Shown here piece by piece: positions 8,146-14,976 of a stretch of 64,000 nucleotides of DNA. How positions within the stretch are numbered: position 1 is the first letter of the stretch; each line of letters opens with the position of its first letter. The notes below the pieces were generated by a model. It saw only the letters and a list, made by a program, of their open reading frames with translations, was not told the origin of the DNA and did not search any database. Position numbers and translations under genes: made by a program. Source of the stretch: Anaerolineaceae bacterium (GTDB lineage: Bacteria > Chloroflexota > Anaerolineae > Aggregatilineales > Phototrophicaceae); assembly GCA_016124855.1 (NCBI GenBank), contig WGMX01000023.1, positions 62,001 through 126,000 on the forward strand. The letters run 5' to 3'.

Positions 8146-10497
8146 ATGCGACTGATTGCGATTGCGCTCGGCTGGTCGGCAGGCATTGTTCTGGCATCGG
8201 GAGCAGGTCTTCATGCGGCTGTTCCTTGGCTGATACTTGCTTTAATGGCTTTAGTTGTCGCGTGGTTGATGTGGTCAGGCGCGAACTCTCGCAATTGGAC
8301 GCTGGCCTTAGTCGCTTTTGCGCTGGGTGGGCTGCGGTATAGTTTCGTTCCCCAGAGTAGCGATGTCGCGCAATATAACAATCTTGGCGGATTAACAATC
8401 GAGGGTATTGTAGCCGCCGAGCCTGATGTGCGTGATGACCGCGTGGAAGTGCGGCTTGAAGCACAGAATATTACGCGCATTGGACAAACAACCCCATCCA
8501 GCGGCTTGGTGTTGGTTCAAGCGTCTGCCAGTGCCGTTTTGCATTATGGTGACCGCGTCACTGCGACCGGATCACTGGTTATCCCCTCTGTTTCGGACAC
8601 TTTTTCGTACCGGGATTACCTCGCTCGCAGCGGTGTATTTAGCATCATGCCAGATGCCTCGGTGGAGGTGATCGGCAGCGGTGAAGGGAACGCGCTGCTG
8701 CGAATGCTGCTTGATTTTAAGAGTCAGGCACGGAAAATGATTAGTCTAAGCTTGCCAGAACCCGCGGCAGGTTTGCTAACCGGGATTTTACTCGGCGACG
8801 CACGGGGACTCTCGCCGGAAATATCGGATGCTTTTAGCACGGTCGGTGCGTCTCACATTATCGCCATTAGCGGATTCAACATGGCGGTATTGAGCGGTGT
8901 CGTGATGGGTTTGCTAGGGCGTTTTCGTGTGCGTCCGCGCTGGGCGGCGGTAATCGGCTTGAGTGTGATTGTGGTCTACACGATTTTGGTTGGCGCATCC
9001 GCTTCGGTAGTACGGGCTGCAATCATGAGCAGTATGCTGGTGATTGGCGCGCTGCTGAGGCGTAAGAGTTATGTGCCGACCTCGTTGGCGTTTGTGGCGG
9101 TTTTGCTTTCGGTGCAAAATCCGACGGTGTTGTGGGATGTCGGGTTTCAATTGAGCTTGTTCGCTACGCTCGGATTGGCGTTATTCGCTAACCCTCTAAC
9201 AGAATATTTTAATGCACTTTTGGTGCGATTATTCCCCCGTAAGACCGCTGTGATGGTCGGTGATTTTCTTGGCGAACCGTTGATCGTGAGTATCGCCGCG
9301 CAAATCATGTCGCTGCCGTTAATTATTTTATACTTCGGAAAGTTATCGGTCATTTCTCTGGCTGTGAACCTTCTGGTAATTCCGGTGCAATCGGTGTTGA
9401 TGGTGCTGGGATTGGTGGCAACGCTGCTGGCATTTGTGGCATTTCCTATTGCCCAATTGTTGTTCTGGCTCGATATGCTGTTGTTGGGGTGGACGTTGGG
9501 CGTGGTGCGGGCGTTCGCACGATTACCGTTCGCACAAGTCGATGTACAAGTTGACCCACGCTTGATTGCCCTGTTTTACATCGTTGTGATAGGAGGCGCA
9601 TTGATGGTCGCCACAAAACCGACATGGGCCGCGCGAGCCGCCAGTTTCATCCGCAGTCGCCAAGTGGTGACGAGTCTCGCCGGAGCAGTTGGCGGAACAG
9701 CGATTCTGCTCATTTTACTGCTGCTGAGCCGACCTGATGGCAAGCTGCATGTCTGGTGGTTGGATGTGGGACACAGCAACGCGGTGTTGATTCAAACACC
9801 TGCGGGTGCGAATATTCTGGTGGATGGCGGGCGCTTTCCATCGCAGTTATTGACAGCCTTAGGGGATCGGATGCCTTTCAATAAGCGCACTATTGATTTG
9901 CTAGTGATTAGTCAACCTGACCCGTTTGATTATGACGCGGTATCGTCGGTGATGAATCGCTATACGGTGGAGATGGCGCTGACCAACGGACAGCCCAATC
10001 TACGACCTGAATATAAAGCACTGCTTGAGCACTTGCCCCCTGACAAAATCGTGGCAGGCAGCGCCGGTTATACATTCTCGATGGAAGATGGGACGCGTCT
10101 AGAAGTGTTGGCGCCTCAGAATACTCCCCAAATGGGCGACAGCCTGAATGATTCGGCGCTGGTTATACGTGTGAGTTACGGCGATATATCGTTCTTGCTG
10201 ACTTCAGATGCCAGCCAAACCGCGCAACTTGATTTGCTCAAGTCGGGCGAGTGGCCTCTGGCAACGGTGATGCAGTTACCGAATCACGGTGGGATACGTT
10301 CGCTGAACGCTTCATTTTTAGCAGCGGTTCAGCCGCAGATGGTTGTCTTGCAAAGTGACCCTACCAACAGGCTTGGTGATCCAAATGGTGACACATTGGC
10401 GTTGGTAGGTAATACACCCCTAGTGCGCACCGATATTTCCGGCGCGGTACATTTTTGGACGGATGGCAAGCAGCTTTGGGAAGTTGGTACGCGGTAA
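8146..10497 (+). CDS. comEC: ComEC/Rec2-type DNA-uptake channel with degenerate metallo-beta-lactamase domain
   Basis: Inner-membrane channel for single-stranded DNA during transformation. The 783-residue protein has the three expected parts: N-terminal DUF4131-like region with membrane helices (~1-190), central Competence domain (~200-490; LLTGILLGDARGLSPE, GASHIIAISGFNMAVLSG), and a C-terminal metallo-beta-lactamase-like domain (~530-783; LDVGHSNAVLIQTPAG, LVDGG). In the last domain the usual metal motif SHxDxDHxGG is replaced by SQPDPFDYDAV and the later HHG by NHG, so nuclease activity is doubtful. It starts 20 nt after the terminator, without an obvious Shine-Dalgarno. Confidence 0.93.
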   Translation: MRLIAIALGWSAGIVLASGAGLHAAVPWLILALMALVVAWLMWSGANSRNWTLALVAFALGGLRYSFVPQSSDVAQYNNLGGLTIEGIVAAEPDVRDDRVEVRLEAQNITRIGQTTPSSGLVLVQASASAVLHYGDRVTATGSLVIPSVSDTFSYRDYLARSGVFSIMPDASVEVIGSGEGNALLRMLLDFKSQARKMISLSLPEPAAGLLTGILLGDARGLSPEISDAFSTVGASHIIAISGFNMAVLSGVVMGLLGRFRVRPRWAAVIGLSVIVVYTILVGASASVVRAAIMSSMLVIGALLRRKSYVPTSLAFVAVLLSVQNPTVLWDVGFQLSLFATLGLALFANPLTEYFNALLVRLFPRKTAVMVGDFLGEPLIVSIAAQIMSLPLIILYFGKLSVISLAVNLLVIPVQSVLMVLGLVATLLAFVAFPIAQLLFWLDMLLLGWTLGVVRAFARLPFAQVDVQVDPRLIALFYIVVIGGALMVATKPTWAARAASFIRSRQVVTSLAGAVGGTAILLILLLLSRPDGKLHVWWLDVGHSNAVLIQTPAGANILVDGGRFPSQLLTALGDRMPFNKRTIDLLVISQPDPFDYDAVSSVMNRYTVEMALTNGQPNLRPEYKALLEHLPPDKIVAGSAGYTFSMEDGTRLEVLAPQNTPQMGDSLNDSALVIRVSYGDISFLLTSDASQTAQLDLLKSGEWPLATVMQLPNHGGIRSLNASFLAAVQPQMVVLQSDPTNRLGDPNGDTLALVGNTPLVRTDISGAVHFWTDGKQLWEVGTR

Positions 10498-10498
10498 A

Positions 10499-10525
10499 AT
10501 GGGCGCAAGATGGCGCTGCGCCCAT
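10499..10525 (-). terminator. hairpin between convergent comEC and membrane-protein gene
   Basis: ATGGGCGCA (10499-10507) pairs perfectly with TGCGCCCAT (10517-10525). Read on the minus strand the stem runs into TTTT, so it probably terminates the minus-strand gene and may also serve comEC. Confidence 0.6.
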
Positions 10526-10537
10526 TAATAGGGGGAA

Positions 10538-10906
10538 TTAACCGCGCTGCGAAATCAGCCAGAACATGAAAAAATAAATCGCCGATAATATACCGCTGAT
10601 GACTCCCAACGGCTGCACCTTTTTAGCCTTGCTCATGCCGACGACCAGAAGTGGCAGAATTAACATGCCCGCATTGATGATTAATGAACCAAATGACCTT
10701 GGCGTAAAGACCTCGATTTTGGCAACAACTGCCAAAGCCGCCGCACCGCCAGCCATGACCGTGGTTAGTGTCTGCTTATCGGATTGCCCAAACATCAAGA
10801 CAAGGTCCAAAACAAAAATGACATAAAGGAAAATATCGTAAAGAAGACCTATGTCGCTTCGAGGTCCGAGGTGCGCTAAAACCTGTTGTATTGTCAATCC
10901 GTTCAT
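10538..10906 (-). CDS. small integral membrane protein, unknown function
   Basis: A 122-residue protein with about four hydrophobic segments (DIFLYVIFVLDLVLMF; VMAGGAAALAVVAKI; IINAGMLILPLLVVG; VISGILSAIYFFMFWL) and the motif KAKKVQPLG between the last two. I do not recognise the family. The start at 10906 is chosen because AAAGGA lies 11 nt upstream on the minus strand; a longer frame exists to 11086 but its extra 60 residues look unlike protein. It is convergent with comEC and divergent from the YihY-type gene. Confidence 0.7.
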   Translation of the reverse strand: MNGLTIQQVLAHLGPRSDIGLLYDIFLYVIFVLDLVLMFGQSDKQTLTTVMAGGAAALAVVAKIEVFTPRSFGSLIINAGMLILPLLVVGMSKAKKVQPLGVISGILSAIYFFMFWLISQRG

Positions 10907-11146
10907 ACGTGTTGAATTCCTTTCGACAGTGTGACGATTCATCTCAATAGTAGCACGATTTTGTTCGGCTGATTGTAGAGTTATGGCTTTTTCTGGACAA
11001 CCAGCCGCTAACATTAAATAATCTGCGGTCGATAGAATAGCGGAATTGCGCGTAAGCGTCGTTTTAGGCCAAAAGTTTAGGTTCATCTGCGCAAGCCGTT
11101 ATAATAAAATGAAAGTCATGTTGCATCATAACACTGTGGGGATTTT

Positions 11147-12088
11147 GTGAGATTTAGGCAGCAAATTCAGCGGGTGAATGAGTGGTGGTTAAAGCAGGAA
11201 GAAGCGACGCGTGAATTGCCGATTTATTTGCGACACGCGGTAACAAACTTCTTTGGGGGCGGCACGCGTCAGGCTGCCACGCTGGCCTACTACGCTATTT
11301 TCTCCATCTTTCCTTTAACGCTGTTGTTTGCCGTATTGATAGGTCGCATCCTCGGGCCGGTCACTGCTCAGGCACAGATCGCCAACGCGTTAGGTTTATT
11401 CTTGCCTGCAGATACAGCAGGGCTGCTTCGCCAGAATATCAGTGATGCCTTAAACCAGAGCGAGTCGTTCACCATAATTGCGCTGGCCGGTTTGTTGTGG
11501 TCAGCTTTAGGGTTGTTTTCAAACATCACCTTTTCGTTGGATGTCGTATTTGCCGTAAATGCGCGGCGCAGCCTGTGGCGGCAGCGTTTGGTTGCTTTGG
11601 CGATGACCTTGATCTTAGTGGTTTTGGTCACGGCTTCATTCGTGACTTCGGCAGTATTACGGCTGATTTCCGCCTCATTATTGGGGCAGCAAAGCAGTTG
11701 GTTGACTATCGGCACAATCTTTTTGCCGCTCGGTTTGAATATGGTCATTTTTGCACTGCTGTTTCGCTTTGTGCCTGCCCGCGAGGTTCATTGGGATGCG
11801 GTTTGGCCCGCAGCGATTTTCGGGGCGGTTGGATGGGAATTGGCAAAGAGCGGCTTCGTCTGGTATACCTCAACTGTGGCTAATTTTCAGTTTATTTATG
11901 GCGGCATTGCTACTGCTATTGTGCTCTTACTATGGGCCTATTTAATCGCAGCCATTTTTTTGTTTAGTGCAGAACTTTGCTCCCAGCTTAATCAATGGTT
12001 TATTGCCCGTCAGGAGCGTGAACTGCGGCAGCTCGTGATCGATATTGACGATTCTTCTGTGCCACAATCCCTGCTCCCCAAAAAATAA
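11147..12088 (+). CDS. YihY/BrkB-family membrane protein
   Basis: A 313-residue polytopic protein of the YihY/virulence-factor-BrkB (formerly 'RNase BN') family. The conserved N-terminal stretch ATLAYYAIFSIFPLTLLF lies near residues 45-62, about six membrane segments follow, and the family's GAVGWELAKSGFVWY and YGGIATAIVLLLWAYLIA are present near 225-275. The exact function of this family is unsettled (possibly lipid or solute transport). The GTG start is supported by GTGGGGA about 6 nt upstream. The charged C-terminal tail is cytoplasmic. Confidence 0.9.
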   Translation: MRFRQQIQRVNEWWLKQEEATRELPIYLRHAVTNFFGGGTRQAATLAYYAIFSIFPLTLLFAVLIGRILGPVTAQAQIANALGLFLPADTAGLLRQNISDALNQSESFTIIALAGLLWSALGLFSNITFSLDVVFAVNARRSLWRQRLVALAMTLILVVLVTASFVTSAVLRLISASLLGQQSSWLTIGTIFLPLGLNMVIFALLFRFVPAREVHWDAVWPAAIFGAVGWELAKSGFVWYTSTVANFQFIYGGIATAIVLLLWAYLIAAIFLFSAELCSQLNQWFIARQERELRQLVIDIDDSSVPQSLLPKK

Positions 12089-12120
12089 AGAGCGCACCCT
12101 CTGTAGTTTACGCCCTTTAT
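12085..12120 (-). terminator. terminator of the small minus-strand unit, possibly bidirectional
   Basis: ATAAAG-A-GCG (12085-12094) pairs with CGC-C-CTTTAT (12111-12120). On the minus strand it runs into TTTTTT, the classical form, directly after the small ORF ending at 12123. It overlaps the end of the YihY-type gene, which suggests it serves both directions. Confidence 0.7.
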
Positions 12121-12122
12121 GA

Positions 12123-12395
12123 CTACGCTTCAGGCACAACGACGTTGTCCCCGACATTTTGATTTTCATGGAATGCAGTCCAACGATTCCGCCACCACTG
12201 ACTGATCAACGAGTACAGTGCTAAGGTTGTCTGCGGTTGCGATGAATTCAAATTGACCAATTGAAGCAAGTGGTCATGTTCAGCTTGTTCTAGCATTTCC
12301 CGCATTTTCTGTTTGTGCAGGAGTTGTTGTCTATACGGATGTAACATGATGTTTCGTATGTCCTCATAGGTGTTTCGAATAGGTTTGGTAAACAA
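12123..12395 (-). CDS. small hypothetical protein downstream of a leader ORF
   Basis: An open frame of 90 codons from a TTG at 12395, or 74 from the ATG at 12347. The product is charged and helical (QQLLHKQKMREMLEQAEHDHLLQLVNL), ending in a Trp-containing segment (SQWWRNRWTAFHENQN). I recognise no family and see no signal peptide. Support is mostly contextual: a good terminator immediately follows on the same strand, and a terminator-preceded small ORF with a strong promoter lies just upstream. The ATG at 12347 has GAGGA 13 nt upstream, rather far, so the start is uncertain. Confidence 0.5.
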   Translation of the reverse strand: MFTKPIRNTYEDIRNIMLHPYRQQLLHKQKMREMLEQAEHDHLLQLVNLNSSQPQTTLALYSLISQWWRNRWTAFHENQNVGDNVVVPEA

Positions 12396-12427
12396 AAAAA
12401 GGCCGCAGAATTTGCTCCTGCGGCCTT
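12394..12427 (-). terminator. terminator between two small minus-strand ORFs
   Basis: A perfect 10-bp stem, AAGGCCGCAG (12399-12408) and CTGCGGCCTT (12418-12427), with a 9-nt loop. On the minus strand seven T residues follow (12394-12400). The stop codon of the 40-codon ORF (12426-12428) lies at the base of the stem, so a ribosome terminating there would overlap the hairpin. Confidence 0.9.
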
Positions 12428-12548
12428 ATCCGTTGACGTGTTTCCGAAGTCGGGAACGTCCGTTAGCAAGAGCAATAGGTTTTTCATATTCGGCACCAAT
12501 CCCGACACATCGGGGCGGCATCAAATTGACACAGACATTTATCCACAT
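12426..12548 (-). CDS. 40-residue small protein or leader peptide
   Basis: A 40-codon ORF starting MWINVCVNLMPPRCVG and ending RLRKHVNG. It is short but has every expression signal: AAAGGAG 9 nt before the ATG, a sigma70-like promoter about 70-95 nt upstream, and a strong terminator overlapping its stop. The peptide has two Cys (residues 6 and 14) and a basic C-terminus with one His, which might bind metal, but no family is recognised. It could be a stand-alone small protein or a regulatory leader for the ORF beyond the terminator. Confidence 0.65.
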   Translation of the reverse strand: MWINVCVNLMPPRCVGIGAEYEKPIALANGRSRLRKHVNG

Positions 12549-12614
12549 ATCGCATTGCTCCTTTCGTCTTAGAGTTTTTGAACCTATATGACCTAATATG
12601 ACCCCTAAAGAAAC

Positions 12615-12644
12615 ACTATAACACAATGCAAACACTAGAGTCAA
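12615..12644 (-). promoter_or_regulatory. sigma70-like promoter for the small minus-strand unit
   Basis: On the minus strand TTGACT (12639-12644), 18-nt spacer, TATAGT (12615-12620). The predicted transcript would begin near 12608 and carry a ~60-nt leader containing the direct repeat TATGACC...TATGACC before the 40-codon ORF. Confidence 0.65.
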
Positions 12645-12712
12645 GAGTGTTGAACATAGTCAAACAGTGTTTTTTGATGTACACTCAAACTCAATTCAAA
12701 GATTAGAGTTTG

Positions 12713-13240
12713 ATGTGTGGTGTTAACTTGACCGATTTGCCGAATTTCGATATGGAAAATGCCGAAGTAGAAGTCATTGAACATCCCCCGGCTGCGACTG
12801 AACGCAGTGCCGCGCGGCGAATTGCTTTACAAGTGTTATACGAGATTGATTGCAGTCATCACATGGTTGGCGATGTGATAACTGCTCGCTTAAATGACGA
12901 AGAATTAACCCGCCGTGTTGAAAAATATGTGCGTCAAATCGTCGAAGGTGTAACCGCCAACCTTGATCAATTGGATGCCTTTATTCAACGGTTCGCATCT
13001 GAATTTCCGCTCGATCAGGTTGCGATTATTGACCGCAATATCCTGCGTCTAGGGGTATACGAATTGGCGGCACAGCAGAACACATCCATGAATGTCATCA
13101 TTGCGGAAGCGATGGAATTGGCTAATATCTATGGCGCTGAAGGTTCGTTGCGCTTTGTAAATGGTGTCTTGGGCGCGATTGCAGCCGAGGTGACTGCGGA
13201 TAATTCACCACAGCTCATTGTCACGGAAAACGGAGAATAG
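12713..13240 (+). CDS. nusB: transcription antitermination factor NusB
   Basis: NusB binds boxA RNA with S10 to suppress termination in rRNA operons. The core begins at SAARRIALQVLYEID and continues through FPLDQVAIIDRNILRLGVYEL, MNVIIAEAMELANIYG and RFVNGVLGAI, all diagnostic. About 30 extra N-terminal residues precede the core; the start is uncertain (TTG 12710, ATG 12713 or ATG 12752), with no clear Shine-Dalgarno for any. tatC follows after 3 nt, so they are probably co-transcribed. The upstream gap is shared with the divergent small-ORF promoter. Confidence 0.93.
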   Translation: MCGVNLTDLPNFDMENAEVEVIEHPPAATERSAARRIALQVLYEIDCSHHMVGDVITARLNDEELTRRVEKYVRQIVEGVTANLDQLDAFIQRFASEFPLDQVAIIDRNILRLGVYELAAQQNTSMNVIIAEAMELANIYGAEGSLRFVNGVLGAIAAEVTADNSPQLIVTENGE

Positions 13241-13243
13241 GAA

Positions 13244-14026
13244 ATGCAGCTACAGCGTGGTTCAGCGCCACCGCCTGAAATCGAAGAACCCGATTTGCCG
13301 GAGGCCGATGGCGAAGGCGCGCGCATGAGCCTTTGGGATCATCTGGATGAACTGCGTTCGCGCTTATTTAAGGCCGTCTTAGCGTTGGTGATCGGTTCTG
13401 TGATCGGGGTGATTTTTGCAACACCTATCTTAGAATTTCTTAGAGCACCATATGCTAAAGAGTTTATCGTTCTTGATCCGACCGGTGGCGTAGTGCAGTA
13501 CTTCCGCGTCGCCATTTTGGCAGGCGCAATCCTTTCCATACCTGTGATGACCTATCAAGTGTTGATGTTTGTACTGCCCGGATTGACGCGGCAGGAAACG
13601 CGATACCTGCTGTACTCGATTCCACCTGTAACCGTGCTGTTTTTGATTGGTGTGATTTTCGCTTGGTATATCCTTATTCCGCCAGCATTAAGCTTCCTTG
13701 TCAACTTTCAAACCGACATCTTTAAAGCAGAATGGACAGCCGATCATTATCTGGGATTCGTAACAGCGCTTTTGTTCTGGATGGGTGTCGCTTTTGAAAC
13801 GCCGCTCATCTTTTTTGTGCTGTCGATTCTGGGTTTTGTGACTCCCCGTCCGTTGATTAAAAATTGGCGTATCGCCGTGGTTGGTACTGCCATTGCGGCG
13901 GCAGTAATTACCCCAACTGTTGATCCAGTCAATATGATGCTGGTCATGGGGCCGCTGATGGGGCTTTACGGGCTGAGCATCATTTTGGTGAGCATCGGGA
14001 TGCGATTTAACCGTCCTGAAGGTTAA
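13244..14026 (+). CDS. tatC: Sec-independent protein translocase TatC
   Basis: Multispanning receptor of the twin-arginine system for folded proteins. The diagnostic N-terminal motif MSLWDHLDELRSRLFKA lies near residues 28-44, followed by six hydrophobic segments with the conserved loop LPGLTRQETRYLL and the helix FGVAFETPL-like segment (GVAFETPLIFFVLSILGFV). A 27-residue acidic/Pro-rich N-terminal tail is unusual. The stop of nusB is 3 nt upstream and GGAG/AGGAA precedes the ATG. No tatA or tatB is in the window. Confidence 0.95.
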   Translation: MQLQRGSAPPPEIEEPDLPEADGEGARMSLWDHLDELRSRLFKAVLALVIGSVIGVIFATPILEFLRAPYAKEFIVLDPTGGVVQYFRVAILAGAILSIPVMTYQVLMFVLPGLTRQETRYLLYSIPPVTVLFLIGVIFAWYILIPPALSFLVNFQTDIFKAEWTADHYLGFVTALLFWMGVAFETPLIFFVLSILGFVTPRPLIKNWRIAVVGTAIAAAVITPTVDPVNMMLVMGPLMGLYGLSIILVSIGMRFNRPEG

Positions 14027-14062
14027 CCGTTCTATACTCTAAAATCGCAATAAAGGAATTAT

Positions 14063-14965
14063 ATGCCGCAAGCCGCCTATCCCATCAATATTTTTGGTGT
14101 GCCAATGGACTTGGGTCAGAATCGTCGCGGCGTGGATATGGGGCCAAGCGCGATCCGTTACGCAGGATTGCAGCAGCGTTTACAAAGTCTTGGTTATCAG
14201 GTGCAGGATTCCGGTAACATCCCCGTACCGATTATCGAGCAGGTGCGGCATCTTTCTCAAGATGATCACATGCATAATGCTGGGGCGATTGCCTCGGTAT
14301 GCCAGCGTACTTACGAGGCGGTGCGTAAAGCACAGTCTGATGGACAAAGGGCTGTTGTATTGGGCGGCGACCACAGTGTCGCGCTAGGTTCGGTGGCGGC
14401 CTCGCTTGATGCTGCTGATCGAGTCGGCGTACTATGGATCGACGCGCACGGCGATTTTAATACGCCCGATATTACGCCATCGGGCAATGTTCACGGCATG
14501 GTTGTCACCTCCTTGATGGGCATGTGTCCGCCGCCACTATTAATTGGTGAGCGTCGTTTGCAAGCTGATCAGATTGTGATGATTGCTACGCGTGATCTTG
14601 ACCCTGCCGAAAAAATTGCTATCCGGCAGGCAGGTGTTAAAGTCATGTCCATGAGTGAAATTGACGAAAATGGCATGGCAGAGGTGCTGCGGGCATCGCT
14701 GCGCGCTTTGGGCAACGTAGAAACGATTCACGTCAGTTTTGACATGGACTCGCTCGACCCATCCGTAGCGCCCGGTGTCGGCACACCGGTTTCCGGCGGA
14801 CTAACGGTTCGAGAAGGTCATCTCATCATGGAGATGCTGGCAGATGATGGTCGCGTCCGTACGCTTGATCTGGTTGAAGTGAACCCGATCCTCGACGAAC
14901 GCAACCGTACCGCACAGGTTGCTGTGGAATTAGCTGCCAGCTTATTTGGTCAGCGCATAATCTAG
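14063..14965 (+). CDS. rocF: arginase
   Basis: Hydrolyses arginine to ornithine and urea with a binuclear Mn centre. The metal ligands are all visible: GGDHS (near residue 103), WIDAHGDFN (~126-134) and SFDMDSLDPS (~228-237). GVPMDLGQNRRGVDMGPSAIR at the start and LVEVNPILDERNRTAQ near the end are arginase signatures rather than agmatinase. It is 300 residues, the normal length. AAAGGAATTAT directly precedes the ATG. It is convergent with the P-type ATPase gene, with only 11 nt between stops. Confidence 0.93.
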   Translation: MPQAAYPINIFGVPMDLGQNRRGVDMGPSAIRYAGLQQRLQSLGYQVQDSGNIPVPIIEQVRHLSQDDHMHNAGAIASVCQRTYEAVRKAQSDGQRAVVLGGDHSVALGSVAASLDAADRVGVLWIDAHGDFNTPDITPSGNVHGMVVTSLMGMCPPPLLIGERRLQADQIVMIATRDLDPAEKIAIRQAGVKVMSMSEIDENGMAEVLRASLRALGNVETIHVSFDMDSLDPSVAPGVGTPVSGGLTVREGHLIMEMLADDGRVRTLDLVEVNPILDERNRTAQVAVELAASLFGQRII

Positions 14966-14976
14966 TCGGGTAGTTC

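Noticed and set aside
10907..11086. N-terminal 60-residue extension of the small membrane protein
   Set aside because: The extension has no Shine-Dalgarno and a non-protein-like composition, while the internal ATG at 10906 has a clear one.
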